In this document: piece after piece, positions 37,302 to 46,178 of the stretch
How positions within the stretch are numbered: the first letter of the stretch is position 1
Layout: every line of letters starts with the position of its first letter
Assembly: GCA_028279875.1 (NCBI GenBank)
Contig: JANQMU010000061.1
Coordinates: 124,001 to 188,000, forward strand
Source: Rhizobiaceae bacterium
Lineage (GTDB): Bacteria; Pseudomonadota; Alphaproteobacteria; Rhizobiales; Rhizobiaceae
Length of the DNA stretch: 64,000 nt
Direction: 5' to 3'
Position numbers and translations under genes: made by a program
Notes under the pieces: generated by a model
Databases searched by the model: none
What the model was told of the DNA's origin: nothing
The model's input: the letters and a program-made list of their open reading frames with translations, nothing else

Positions 37302-37847
37302 ATGCCTTCTTCACCAAAAGCCCTGATCGTCCCCATGGGACTTCTTGCATTCGCCTTTGCCTGCGGTCCGGCCCTTGCTGATGCCCCGACCCTCAAAACG
37401 CCGGCGCCGGTGATCTATCTGGCCGATAATCTCGACGAAAAGGACGGGCTCGGATGGTGTATCGACACGCTCGGGCGCGGCTTTTCGGAACAGCTTCAGG
37501 TTCATTCGTGCAAACCGCAAGGCGGCGATGTGCAGTTCCGTTACGATGCCGATACGCTGCAGATCGTCTCGGTGGCGTTTCCCGGAAAATGCGCGACGTT
37601 GAGCGATCCGGCGAGCGAGACGGTGCCGTTCGGGCTTCTCGATTGCGCCAGCAACACCGCTGCTCAGAGATTCGTCCGTGACCCGGAAACATTTCAGTTC
37701 CGACTCGAGAGCGACGAAGCCCTGTGCCTTGCGGCCGGACGAAACGGCCGGTCAGCGGGACCTTTCATGTCGCGCGATCTGATCCTTGCGCCCTGCGCGC
37801 AAACGGACAACGCACTGTTACAGTGGATCGTCAAAGAAGGCACCTGA
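37302..37847 (+). CDS. Exported ricin-B-type lectin-like protein
   Basis: The 181-residue protein, counted from ATG 37302, has a clear signal peptide (hydrophobic L-L-A-F-A-F-A, cleavage near A-L-A-D). The rest is one beta-trefoil-like unit with paired cysteines and a terminal L-Q-W-I-V resembling the Q-x-W motif of ricin B repeats. Carbohydrate binding at the surface or in the periplasm is likely. It ends four bases before the inverted-repeat element. Confidence 0.65.
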   Translation: MPSSPKALIVPMGLLAFAFACGPALADAPTLKTPAPVIYLADNLDEKDGLGWCIDTLGRGFSEQLQVHSCKPQGGDVQFRYDADTLQIVSVAFPGKCATLSDPASETVPFGLLDCASNTAAQRFVRDPETFQFRLESDEALCLAAGRNGRSAGPFMSRDLILAPCAQTDNALLQWIVKEGT

Positions 37848-37851
37848 TCGT

Positions 37852-38045
37852 GGGTCCGTTCAATTCTGTGGGGTGCATTGGTTAAGGGAAAATGTGAGGT
37901 TGGTCGCCAGGTTTCAGAACGGAGACACATGCACTGGCGCATCACATTGGAAGCGATTGACCCGACTAGCTTCTTTCATCAGCCCAAAGCTCTCGATCTT
38001 CGAGCATCCGCAGGCGGCATGACCCCACCGAATTGAACGGACTCC
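37852..38045. repeat. ~194-bp element with inverted terminal repeats (probable IS relic)
   Basis: The two ends are inverted copies of one another: a 21-base core at 37854-37874 pairs with 38022-38042 with one mismatch, and similarity extends a few bases on both sides. The interior holds an open frame on the plus strand ending with TGA inside the right terminus, as transposase genes often do. No full transposase is present. A third copy of the right end lies at 44458. Confidence 0.6.
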
Positions 38046-38161
38046 AAGAAATGCATCTTTGCTAAACGGTCGGCGGAGCTTACATCAGCAAGCTCCGCCG
38101 ACCGGTCACGGCGTGTTGAAAGGGAGGAATTTGATTTCGCGCCGCATTCGCTGATGTCAAC

Positions 38162-39184
38162 TCAACGATATCTGATCTGGTTCCATCTGTGCCCTATAAG
38201 CGAGAGCAAGATAATAAGCCCGTTAAAGAACTGGACATAAAACCCACTCAAGCCGCTCGCAACGATTCCTGTTTGGATAAAGGAAACAATGACCGCGCCA
38301 AGCGCGCCGCCCGTAATTGTTCCGATTCCACCCCAGGTCGGCGTTCCGCCAACAAAAACTGCAGCCAGGCCAGGCAGCAGGAACCCGTCTCCCGAGGTCG
38401 GCCACCAAGTGAAGTTTATCATCGTCGAGAATATTCCCGCCAAAGCGGCACCGACGCCCACAAAGGCGAATGTGGCCACCCGGGTTTTCTTGACATTCAC
38501 TCCCATTTGGGCTGCTGAATCAGGATTATCTCCCACAAAACGTGTGTGCGCCCCAAAGCGATGATAGTTGAACAGCATGACCGAGACGAAAACGAAAACG
38601 GCAGCCCAATACATCTGAGACGGGATCCCCAGCATCTCACTGGCAAAAAATTTGTGCATGAAAGTCCCTCGGAGCTCCAGCAAGCTCAGAGACTTCCCTT
38701 CCGACATAATCAGGATGAATCCCCTGATCAAAAAATTCAGGCCAAGTGTTGCCACCAGTGATGAAAGCCCACCGTAAACAACGATGGCACCAACCATTAC
38801 CCCCACAATCAAACCCATGATCACACCGGCCAACATTGCGATAAATGGAGGAACTCCGGCGGTTACTGCCAAAGCGAATATCCACGCAGAAAAGGCCATC
38901 GTGGAAGGAAAAGAGAGATCGATTTCCCCCGCGACGACTACAAAAACCAGCGGCACCACAAGAAACAGCACGATAGGCAGCGAGATCAGGACTGATTTGT
39001 AGATTGCCCAGGTCGAAAACACGACGGGGTTTGCGATGAAGAAAATGAGCATCATGATGCAGAACACACCCAATGTGCCCATCGCAGCCCTGTTCTTCAT
39101 CAACAGCTTGGACATCGAACCAGGTTCTTTGGAAGCCAGCACGTTCGACGGCGATGTTTCTGTCATGTTCGGATCCGCGCCCAC
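38162..39184 (-). CDS. Sugar ABC transporter permease (RbsC/FrcC type)
   Basis: The 340-residue membrane protein has 8-10 hydrophobic helices. The E-I-D-L-S-F-P-S-T-M segment (EIDLS motif) and the late G-G-T-P-T-W-G-G-I-G-T-I-T-G-G loop are hallmarks of CUT2-class permeases. GTG at 39184 with AGGGGG upstream is used; ATG at 39166 is possible. It is the last gene of the LacI-controlled cassette. Confidence 0.9.
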   Translation of the reverse strand: MGADPNMTETSPSNVLASKEPGSMSKLLMKNRAAMGTLGVFCIMMLIFFIANPVVFSTWAIYKSVLISLPIVLFLVVPLVFVVVAGEIDLSFPSTMAFSAWIFALAVTAGVPPFIAMLAGVIMGLIVGVMVGAIVVYGGLSSLVATLGLNFLIRGFILIMSEGKSLSLLELRGTFMHKFFASEMLGIPSQMYWAAVFVFVSVMLFNYHRFGAHTRFVGDNPDSAAQMGVNVKKTRVATFAFVGVGAALAGIFSTMINFTWWPTSGDGFLLPGLAAVFVGGTPTWGGIGTITGGALGAVIVSFIQTGIVASGLSGFYVQFFNGLIILLSLIGHRWNQIRYR

Positions 39185-39185
39185 G

Positions 39186-39980
39186 TCAGTTGACCCCCTG
39201 TTTCTGCATCAAGTGATCCAAGGGATTTTGCCCGGTGGGATGGGCAATATGCTCCATAAATCCGATCAGTTTCTCTGCGCTTTCCACCTCTTCCTTTGTG
39301 GCGGTGAGCGCGACCCGACCCCGGTCCAACACAACGAAGCGCTCTGCAATATCGTATACGTGGTGGATGTTGTGGCCGATAAAGAGGATTGAGCGGCCGC
39401 TTTGACGGACTGTCCGCACGAAGCTGAAGACCTTCTCGGTTTCAGTCAGCGACAAAGCGGTTGTGGGCTCGTCCAGAACAATCAAATCCGCCTGATTGTA
39501 AATCGCTCTCGCAATGGCCACCCCTTGGCGTTCACCACCCGACAACTGGCCGACAATTGAGTCCGGTGAGAACACTTTAGAGGTAAAGCCGATTTCCCTC
39601 ATGAGGCGTTCAGCTTCTTGGCGCTCCTTTCCCGTATCGAGAAATCCGAACCCCCTCGTAATCTCGCGCCCCATGAATATGTTTCGGGTGATGGTTTGCT
39701 GGACACACAGCGCCCGGTCTTGAAACACCGTTTCGATGCCGGCATTTCTAGACTGTGCCGAGCTCCAGTTACTCGTTTTCTTTCCTCGAACCAGAATATC
39801 TCCGCTTGTGGGCGTGACAGCACCGGCAAGCATCTTGATCAGGGTCGATTTGCCAGCGCCATTGTCACCAAGCAGTCCGACAACCTCTCCATCACGAATC
39901 TCCAAGTCGACTCCACCCACCGCATAAACGTTGCCGTAGGACTTTTTGATATTCCGTAGCTCTATGATTGGGCTCTGCAT
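39186..39980 (-). CDS. Sugar ABC transporter ATP-binding protein (single domain, FrcA-like)
   Basis: The 264-residue ATPase has Walker A G-D-N-G-A-G-K-S-T, signature L-S-G-G-E-R-Q-G-V-A, Walker B L-I-V-L-D-E-P-T and the H-loop histidine in F-I-G-H-N. It has only one nucleotide-binding domain, unlike the double-domain RbsA, as in the rhizobial FrcA type. One base separates its stop from the permease start. Confidence 0.92.
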   Translation of the reverse strand: MQSPIIELRNIKKSYGNVYAVGGVDLEIRDGEVVGLLGDNGAGKSTLIKMLAGAVTPTSGDILVRGKKTSNWSSAQSRNAGIETVFQDRALCVQQTITRNIFMGREITRGFGFLDTGKERQEAERLMREIGFTSKVFSPDSIVGQLSGGERQGVAIARAIYNQADLIVLDEPTTALSLTETEKVFSFVRTVRQSGRSILFIGHNIHHVYDIAERFVVLDRGRVALTATKEEVESAEKLIGFMEHIAHPTGQNPLDHLMQKQGVN

Positions 39981-40045
39981 TTTTTCTTTGCACTCTTATC
40001 CTGGAATTCGAGGGGGCGGGCGAATACCCGCCCCACTCGATGAAC

Positions 40046-41038
40046 TCAGCGCAGACCTGCTTTCGCCAACTCGGCGACAGACTTGTAATTGGTAACGTCC
40101 ACGAATCCTGCACCTGTGTCGTAGCTCATAGGACCGAAGTCAAAATTGTGCTGCAGACAGATGCTGAGGATCGGCAGATATCCTTGCAGGAACGGCTGCT
40201 GATCCGACGTCAGATGAACCCATCCTTCCTCGAAGGCTGAAATGATCTGAGGGCTTGTGTCAAAGCCTATGTTGATGATCTCGCCCGGAGCCTTACCGGC
40301 AGCTTGCATGTAAGTCGCAGCGTTGCCGAGCATTTGACCGCCGGGATATGCAATCAGCTTTGTATTCGGATTCGCAACCAAGGCCGCTGTGACAATCGGA
40401 ATTCCGAGGTTCGGATCAGCTGCCATCTCCGGTGTTGTGTCGAGCTTGATTACCTCAACACCACCGGCCTTGAGAGCGTCAACAGTTGCCAATTCCCTCA
40501 ACGCACGGGTTTCCGTGGTCCAATCTCCGAACACAACCGCCGTATCCCCTGCGCCGAGCTCGAAATCGGCAATTGCACGCTCGCCCAGAGCCTTGCCCTG
40601 CTCGACCAGCTGAGCACCCACATAGCCGCCGCCATGTGCAGAGCGAACGTCAGGAACGTCCGTGTTCTGGTACTGCATGATGATGCCCTTTGCCGCTGCA
40701 TCTTCAGCCAAGGGCGCAATGGCGCTGTTTCCCGGGTGCCCCATCATGGCGATGCCGTCGACATCTGATGCAACAGCTTCTCGCAGCTGCTGGACCATTG
40801 TTTCCATTTCCCAGCCTGAGAACAGATAGTCGACGTCCGCCCCGGTGTCCTCAGCCGCCTGAATTGCACCCGCATGAACGATGGACCCAAAGGCATCGCC
40901 TTCCGCACCACCTGTAAAGAAGCGAATCTTGGTGTCTGAGCACCAATTCTCTGCCGCAGATGCAGCAGCCGTAGACACTAAGAGCGCCACGCAAAGGGCG
41001 CCAGCTGCTACCCGACAGCGATTGTATATATTAGCCAT
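40046..41038 (-). CDS. Sugar ABC transporter substrate-binding protein (CUT2 class)
   Basis: The 330-residue exported protein starts at ATG 41038 with GGAGGAAG upstream. The signal peptide ends near A-A-S-A-A-E. The peripla-BP-4 fold shows the G-H-P-G-N-S-A motif and later I-N-I-G-F-D-T-S-P-Q. The bound sugar is unknown; accompanying dehydrogenase and isomerase genes suggest an inositol- or ketose-like compound. Confidence 0.9.
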   Translation of the reverse strand: MANIYNRCRVAAGALCVALLVSTAAASAAENWCSDTKIRFFTGGAEGDAFGSIVHAGAIQAAEDTGADVDYLFSGWEMETMVQQLREAVASDVDGIAMMGHPGNSAIAPLAEDAAAKGIIMQYQNTDVPDVRSAHGGGYVGAQLVEQGKALGERAIADFELGAGDTAVVFGDWTTETRALRELATVDALKAGGVEVIKLDTTPEMAADPNLGIPIVTAALVANPNTKLIAYPGGQMLGNAATYMQAAGKAPGEIINIGFDTSPQIISAFEEGWVHLTSDQQPFLQGYLPILSICLQHNFDFGPMSYDTGAGFVDVTNYKSVAELAKAGLR

Positions 41039-41163
41039 TTCTTCCTCCTGATAGATCCTGGATTCTGCTTCGCCGGCCATGAGGCCGGCTTGTTCTCACT
41101 CATGTATTGGGCTGCTCAACACGCTTGTTACGCCATCCGCGGAGAACAGACGGAAGCAGGAAT

Positions 41164-41280
41164 TCATCCAACGCGTCGAACATCTGAATTCGCATCACAC
41201 CGGAACTGTTGCGTTCGGCGCAGATACGTTTGAGGGCAATTTAAACCGCATAACTCCCCCAAAATGCGCAAGCATTTCAC
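41164..41280 (-). CDS. Possible 38-residue cysteine-rich small protein
   Basis: This is a short GTG-started frame with GGAGG five bases upstream, lying in the 266-base gap between the isomerase and binding-protein genes. It has four cysteines (C-L-R-I-L-G-E-L-C-G-L-N-C then C-D) and no recognised family. It may be chance or a translated leader. Confidence 0.25.
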   Translation of the reverse strand: MKCLRILGELCGLNCPQTYLRRTQQFRCDANSDVRRVG

Positions 41281-41304
41281 ATTCTCCTCCACTTGGTTCA
41301 TCGT

Positions 41305-42240
41305 TTACTTTTCCAATGACGGGTCTCCGCCGGCGTAGGCCACCTGGTCGTCGACGAACGATCCGCCGCGGCAGAGTTTCAGGTGATTCAGAGCGTGAAC
41401 CTGGCCGGTCATCTCAAGGGCATCGCGGTAAACGGGATCGTGCCATCCTTCGATGTCAATCGCGCCTTTGTAGCCAGCCAGTCGAAGTTCACTGATGATG
41501 TCCGTCCAGTTGCTGTCGCCAAAACCGGGCGTACGCATGAACACAAACGGCTCCTTGCCGAATATTCCGTGCTCGCGGATCACATCGTGGCGAACAGTGG
41601 CGTCCTTGCCGTGGACATGAAAAATCCGGTCGGCCCATTTGCGGATTTGAGGCAGCGGATCAATCAGATAGACAAGCTGGTGGCACGGTTCCCACTCAAT
41701 ACCGAGATTTTCATCCGGCAACTCGTTGAACATCAGCTCCCAGGCATCAGGATTGTGGGCGATGTTCCAGTCCCCGGTCTGCCAGTTGCCGTCCATGGCG
41801 CAGTTTTCAAAGGCAAGACGAATGCCGCTATCCGCAGCGCGTTTCGCCAAATCTCCCCAGATTTCGCGAAATCTGGGTAGGCTATCCGGCAGCGGTTTGT
41901 TTCTGATCCGGCCGGTAAAGCCGGCGACACAAGTGGCTCCGAAATGATGAGCATTGTCGATGCAGTCTTCCCAGCCTCGAAGGGTGTCCAGATCAAGCGC
42001 ATCTGTTTCGAGTGGGTTGCCGAACATACCGAGGGTCGAGATCGTAATGTCCCGCTCGCCGATGGCTTCGCGGCATTGTTTACCAAGCTCGGCCAAGTTC
42101 TGGCCCTCTGTTGTCTGCCAGAAAAAGGGCTCGAAGCTCTCAAAGCCGTAATCAGCGATCTGCCGAATCCGGTCAGCCGCATTGCCCTCGTTGGCCGAGA
42201 CCATTGTTCCGATGCGAATGTCCTTTGCCGGATCGCTCAT
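41305..42240 (-). CDS. Sugar phosphate isomerase/epimerase (xylose-isomerase-like TIM barrel)
   Basis: The 311-residue protein starts at ATG 42240 (M-S-D-P-A-K-D-I-R-I-G); a longer frame to 42399 runs into the dehydrogenase gene and is not used. The AP-endonuclease-2 fold shows F-E-N-C-A, H-V-H-G-K-D-A and D-I-E-G-W-H-D-P, carrying acidic and histidine metal ligands. It probably isomerises, epimerises or dehydrates the oxidised sugar produced by the upstream dehydrogenase. Confidence 0.85.
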   Translation of the reverse strand: MSDPAKDIRIGTMVSANEGNAADRIRQIADYGFESFEPFFWQTTEGQNLAELGKQCREAIGERDITISTLGMFGNPLETDALDLDTLRGWEDCIDNAHHFGATCVAGFTGRIRNKPLPDSLPRFREIWGDLAKRAADSGIRLAFENCAMDGNWQTGDWNIAHNPDAWELMFNELPDENLGIEWEPCHQLVYLIDPLPQIRKWADRIFHVHGKDATVRHDVIREHGIFGKEPFVFMRTPGFGDSNWTDIISELRLAGYKGAIDIEGWHDPVYRDALEMTGQVHALNHLKLCRGGSFVDDQVAYAGGDPSLEK

Positions 42241-42247
42241 CAGACGG

Positions 42248-43279
42248 TCAGTCCTTTGCCAGAGAAACAGTGCGGCCTTGAGCGGCGCTTTCAATCGCAC
42301 CGAAGACCATGGAGAGGGAGTGAATATTGTCGGAGCAGTCGGTCTCAGGCGATGAATCCGAATCCACAGCGTCGACAAAATCGGCGATGACGGAAACATG
42401 TTCCTGTGTCAGGCGGTCACACGGCATGTGGGGTATGTCCACGATGATGCTGTCGCGCAGGAAGGCCTCGTCGCCCGTTGCGATCGAGGCGGTCATGGCC
42501 TCTTCACCGTCCCAGGTGAGCATGCCTCCGGTGCCGACAATCCGCCAGCTCGCATCCCAGGACGTGGGATTGCCCTCCGCGCACCAGCTCCCATTGTAGG
42601 AGAAGGTGACTTCGTTGCTCATTTTGAAAATCGCTGACACCGCCGCCCCATGAGCATACCACGACCCTTTGGGATTGGTTTCATGGCATAGGACCGCGGT
42701 CGGCTCCTCACCCAGCATGAACCGGGCGGCGTCGAAGTGATGGATCGCCATGTCCAGCAGAAGAACGTGATCCATTTCCTCTCGGAACCCGCCAAAATGG
42801 GGGCCGATGAAAAAATCCGCATGAATGGAGGTGACCGTTCCCAGGCCGCCTTCCTTCAAAAAAGCCTGGACCCGCCGCGCCCCAGGCTTGTAGCGACGGT
42901 TCTGCGTGACGGCGAAAATCCTGTTTTCGGCCCGCGCCGTGTCGCAAAGAGCGCGAGCCGTGGCCATATCAGGCGCCATCGGCTTTTCAGAGAGGACATG
43001 CTTTCCCGCCTTGAGGGCGGTTTGGACAATAAACGGACGGGCATCAGGAGGCGTGACATCAAAAACGGCATCCGGCTCCGTCTGCGACAAAGCCTCCTCA
43101 AGATCAGAAAAGACCGGAATCCCGAGCAACCCGTTATCGTCTGCGAATTGGGACGCGATTTCAAAATCTCTGTCCACGACACCGCATAGGGTGACGCGGT
43201 CAGCCAGCAGCGGGTTGGACGTCACGGCCTCCACCCAGCTCTTTGCCATGTCACCGCATCCGACGAGCAGTGCGCGCAT
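42248..43279 (-). CDS. Gfo/Idh/MocA-family oxidoreductase
   Basis: The 343-residue protein has an N-terminal Rossmann motif G-C-G-D-M-A-K (8-14), then E-K-P-M-A (the conserved E-K-P with catalytic-site lysine) and a D-M-A-I-H-H-F-D segment typical of the family. It is an NAD(P)-dependent sugar or inositol dehydrogenase. As first gene of the cassette on the minus strand, it directly follows the LacI operators. Confidence 0.9.
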   Translation of the reverse strand: MRALLVGCGDMAKSWVEAVTSNPLLADRVTLCGVVDRDFEIASQFADDNGLLGIPVFSDLEEALSQTEPDAVFDVTPPDARPFIVQTALKAGKHVLSEKPMAPDMATARALCDTARAENRIFAVTQNRRYKPGARRVQAFLKEGGLGTVTSIHADFFIGPHFGGFREEMDHVLLLDMAIHHFDAARFMLGEEPTAVLCHETNPKGSWYAHGAAVSAIFKMSNEVTFSYNGSWCAEGNPTSWDASWRIVGTGGMLTWDGEEAMTASIATGDEAFLRDSIIVDIPHMPCDRLTQEHVSVIADFVDAVDSDSSPETDCSDNIHSLSMVFGAIESAAQGRTVSLAKD

Positions 43280-43322
43280 TACCTTCCTCCCAGGCAGCTC
43301 CGATTTCTCCTCATCGGCGCTA

Positions 43323-43338
43323 CCGTAAACGTTTACGG
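43323..43338. promoter_or_regulatory. LacI-type operator 1 (perfect 16-bp palindrome)
   Basis: CCGTAAACGTTTACGG is perfectly symmetric with a central CG, the standard LacI/GalR-family operator form. It lies 44 bases upstream of the dehydrogenase start, between the divergent cassette and lacI-like genes. Confidence 0.85.
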
Positions 43339-43378
43339 AGAATAGTAATCAACATGTGCAAGCCGAGTCAATCAATTT

Positions 43379-43392
43379 CGTAAACGTTTACG
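43379..43392. promoter_or_regulatory. LacI-type operator 2 (perfect 14-bp palindrome)
   Basis: CGTAAACGTTTACG has the same core as operator 1, with centres 55 bases apart. It lies 46 bases upstream of the regulator start, so the pair could control both divergent units, perhaps by looping. Confidence 0.85.
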
Positions 43393-43437
43393 AGAGACTT
43401 TTCTCACCGGCGGAAATTTGCTTTATGTTGAAGGAAC

Positions 43438-44454
43438 ATGACCGGTATCAAAGACCTCGCACAGCATCTTGGTGTCTCGATCGGGACCGTTTCGCGCGCG
43501 CTGAACAACAAGATCGATGTCAATCAGGAGACGCGGGAGCGCGTGCTCAAGGCCGCTCAGGAGCTTGGTTATGTCCCAAACCAGGCCGGCCGTTCACTGA
43601 GACAAGGCAATACGGGGCTCATCGGGTTCATTCTGGAGACCGACCCGGAAGGCATGATGCAGGGAGACCTGTTCTTTATCCGTGTGTTTGACGGCATGCA
43701 GTCTGTGCTCTCCGAATATGGACTGAATCTGATGGTTATGATGGCACCGTCATCGGAGCAGTCTGATGAGTATCTCAAAAAGATAGTGGCCAGAGGACTT
43801 GCCGACGCGCTGGTGTTGTCTGCAACACGTCGCGTTGATCAGAGAATAGATTTTCTGTCGGATCAGAATGTTCCGTTCGTTACCCTGGGGCGCTCACAAA
43901 CGGACCGAGGGCAACCTTGGCTCGACCTGGATTTTGAAGGGGTGGTTGTGCATGCGATTGACCGGCTGACAGCTCAGGGGCACAAAAGAATTGCGCTCGT
44001 GGTCCCGGAAAAGGACTTGAACTACAGGACGGTCATGCAAACCGTCTACAAAAAGCAGCTCGAAAAATATGGCCTGACATTTGATCCCTCCCTGGTCATA
44101 GAAATCAATCCGGGGGAAAACAGTGGCGTGGCTTTGGCAAGCCTTGTTCTTGAAATGGAAAACAGACCAACCGCCGTCATTCTCTCCGATCAACTGCATC
44201 CGTTCGGGCTTTATCGCGGCCTTGCTGACAGGGGTCTTGTACCGGGAAGAGATTTGGCGATGCTCGGTGTATCAGCCCGGCTGGCCTCCGTACTGAGCCC
44301 AAATCTCACGCACTACCGCTTCAAGCTGTTCGATCTTGGTCAGCGCGTTGCCCATGCGCTCATCCATCGATTGCCGCATCTGACCCAGGAGGCCGACCCG
44401 CCGGTCGTTCGAGAGTGTGTGCCCTTCACTTTCGTAGAAGGCGAGAGCGGCTGA
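43438..44454 (+). CDS. LacI-family transcriptional regulator
   Basis: The 338-residue protein has an N-terminal helix-turn-helix: I-K-D-L-A-Q-H-L-G-V-S-I-G-T-V-S-R-A-L-N. The hinge Y-V-P-N-Q-A-G-R-S-L-R is followed by a sugar-binding effector domain. It is transcribed away from the sugar cassette, with two palindromes in the shared intergenic region. It probably represses the cassette in the absence of its sugar. Confidence 0.92.
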   Translation: MTGIKDLAQHLGVSIGTVSRALNNKIDVNQETRERVLKAAQELGYVPNQAGRSLRQGNTGLIGFILETDPEGMMQGDLFFIRVFDGMQSVLSEYGLNLMVMMAPSSEQSDEYLKKIVARGLADALVLSATRRVDQRIDFLSDQNVPFVTLGRSQTDRGQPWLDLDFEGVVVHAIDRLTAQGHKRIALVVPEKDLNYRTVMQTVYKKQLEKYGLTFDPSLVIEINPGENSGVALASLVLEMENRPTAVILSDQLHPFGLYRGLADRGLVPGRDLAMLGVSARLASVLSPNLTHYRFKLFDLGQRVAHALIHRLPHLTQEADPPVVRECVPFTFVEGESG

Positions 44455-44457
44455 GGA

Positions 44458-44489
44458 GCGGCATGACCCCACCAAATTGAACGTACTCC
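44458..44489. repeat. Solo copy of the IS-relic end (direct repeat of 38014-38045)
   Basis: The 32 bases match 38014-38045 at 30 positions in the same orientation. The repeat begins four bases after the regulator stop. With the left copy it exactly brackets the sugar cassette. Confidence 0.65.
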
Positions 44490-44504
44490 CTGATCGTGGT
44501 CAGC

Positions 44505-46178
44505 TTATGGATCGGCGATCCGATAGAGACGAACGATATATTCCGGGCCGTTGGAATAGTTGATGCCGAAGAGCGCGTCGCCGCTCACCAGTTCGGCGCC
44601 GTCCTGTTTTACCCTGTCCAGAAACGGTCCCGCCGCTTCATCGGGCACCGCGGCGACGGCGCATTGCGGGTCGGCGAGCAGGTGCTCCGCGGCGCCCGCC
44701 GCGTCGGTCAACAGGGTGTCCGTGCCGGCCAGGAACACCAGGCTCGGTTCGTGATAGGTGACCGAGGCGAGTGTCGAATCGGCACAGGCCTTTTCGGCAT
44801 GGAACTGGGCGGCGATCTGCCGGCTGAGCCAGAGTTGATCGATCCGCGGCAATATTCCGCCAAACATCAGCCCGTAGGCCGTCGTCGCCGTCAGTGCCGC
44901 CACCAGAACGCGGCGGATCGGCGTGACATGGACCCGCAGGCCGAGGCCGAGCCACGCAGCAACCAGCAGCAGTGCGGCGGCCGGCAGGCTCCAGACCGAG
45001 GGCGAGCCCGACAGATAGATCGGCGCGACGACCGCGATCGCCACGAAGCCCGCCGCGACGACCGCCACGCCAAAGCCGGCAAGGCCGTGCACGATGCGTT
45101 GCCAGACAAGGGCAAGCGGCTGCTGATCCGCCGGAAGCGACAGAAACCAGCCGCCAAGCAGCAGGATCGCCGGATAGGCGGGCAGCACGTAATGCGGCAG
45201 TTTGGTGGGAATGAGTTCGAAGAACAGCCAGAAGGGCAGATACCAGGCCAGGCAGAACAGCAGCCGCGGGTCGGATGCCATCTTGCGCAGCGCATGGGTG
45301 ACCCCGATCACGGCAATGAGACCGAAGGGCCACATGTAAAGCGAGTAGGTGAAGATGTAATAGCCCGGCCAGGCGCCATGCGATTCCTGCCCGCCGGCGA
45401 CCTTGCCCAGCATGTCGCGACCCACCGCCTCCTGCCAGAAGGCGCCGCCGGTCTTGCCGGTGATCAGCACCAGCCAGGGCAGTGCAATGAGCGCCGTCAA
45501 CGCCACGCCGCGCAGTGGTTTGAGGTCGGCCAGCCACTGGCGATCGCGGTTGCGGTCGAACACCAGGAGAAAGCCGATCGTCAGCGCGCTGAGCAGCGGC
45601 GTGATCGGTCCCTTGATCAAAATCGCCGCCCCTTGCGCGATCCAGAACAGCCAGGCGGTCCACGATCCGGCGGTCCACCCCTGCCGCCGGGCCAGATAGA
45701 GGCGGGCGAGAAGGCCCTGGGCGCCGATGGAAAGCAACAGCAGGGCGGCATCGGTCTTGGCGATTCGCCCCTCGAAGCCGGCGCCGAACAGGCCGGCCAG
45801 CATCAGCGCCGCCAGCGCCCCGGCCGGCGGGCCGAACAGTGCCACGCCCACCCAGTAAAGCGCCGCGATGGCCAGGGCCATGGCCACCACCGAGACCAGC
45901 CGATAGGCCCAGACGGAGGTCGCGGCATCGCCGCCGCTCAGCGCGACGCTTGCCGATTGCAGCCAGTAAATCCCGATCGGTTTCTTGTGGCGCGGCTGCT
46001 GCTGAAAGCGGATATCGACAAAATCGCCGCTCTCGACCATCTGCTTGGTCGCCTGGATGAAGCGGGATTCATCGCGGTCGATCGGCGGCAGTTGCGCAAC
46101 GCCGGGCAACAGCACCGCGATGCCGAACAGAAAGACGATCAGGGTGCGGATTGCAGGGGATAGTTGCCCGAAGGCCAT
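44505..46178 (-). CDS. GT39-family glycosyltransferase (ArnT/Rgt-like, lipid-linked donor)
   Basis: The 557-residue integral membrane protein has many hydrophobic segments. D-R-D-E-S-R-F (34-40) in the first periplasmic loop is the catalytic/metal motif of ArnT-type PMT-family transferases, followed by H-K-K-P-I-G-I-Y-W. It transfers a sugar from a polyprenyl phosphate to lipid A or core at the periplasmic face. It overlaps the LAB_N gene by one base; the upstream GT2 would make the donor. Sugar identity (aminoarabinose, galacturonic acid or other) is undecided. Confidence 0.88.
   Translation of the reverse strand: MAFGQLSPAIRTLIVFLFGIAVLLPGVAQLPPIDRDESRFIQATKQMVESGDFVDIRFQQQPRHKKPIGIYWLQSASVALSGGDAATSVWAYRLVSVVAMALAIAALYWVGVALFGPPAGALAALMLAGLFGAGFEGRIAKTDAALLLLSIGAQGLLARLYLARRQGWTAGSWTAWLFWIAQGAAILIKGPITPLLSALTIGFLLVFDRNRDRQWLADLKPLRGVALTALIALPWLVLITGKTGGAFWQEAVGRDMLGKVAGGQESHGAWPGYYIFTYSLYMWPFGLIAVIGVTHALRKMASDPRLLFCLAWYLPFWLFFELIPTKLPHYVLPAYPAILLLGGWFLSLPADQQPLALVWQRIVHGLAGFGVAVVAAGFVAIAVVAPIYLSGSPSVWSLPAAALLLVAAWLGLGLRVHVTPIRRVLVAALTATTAYGLMFGGILPRIDQLWLSRQIAAQFHAEKACADSTLASVTYHEPSLVFLAGTDTLLTDAAGAAEHLLADPQCAVAAVPDEAAGPFLDRVKQDGAELVSGDALFGINYSNGPEYIVRLYRIADP

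Noticed and set aside
44496-46163. 555-codon open frame on the plus strand rich in Arg, Gln and Gly
   Set aside because: It mirrors the GT39 gene on the other strand and has no domain character.
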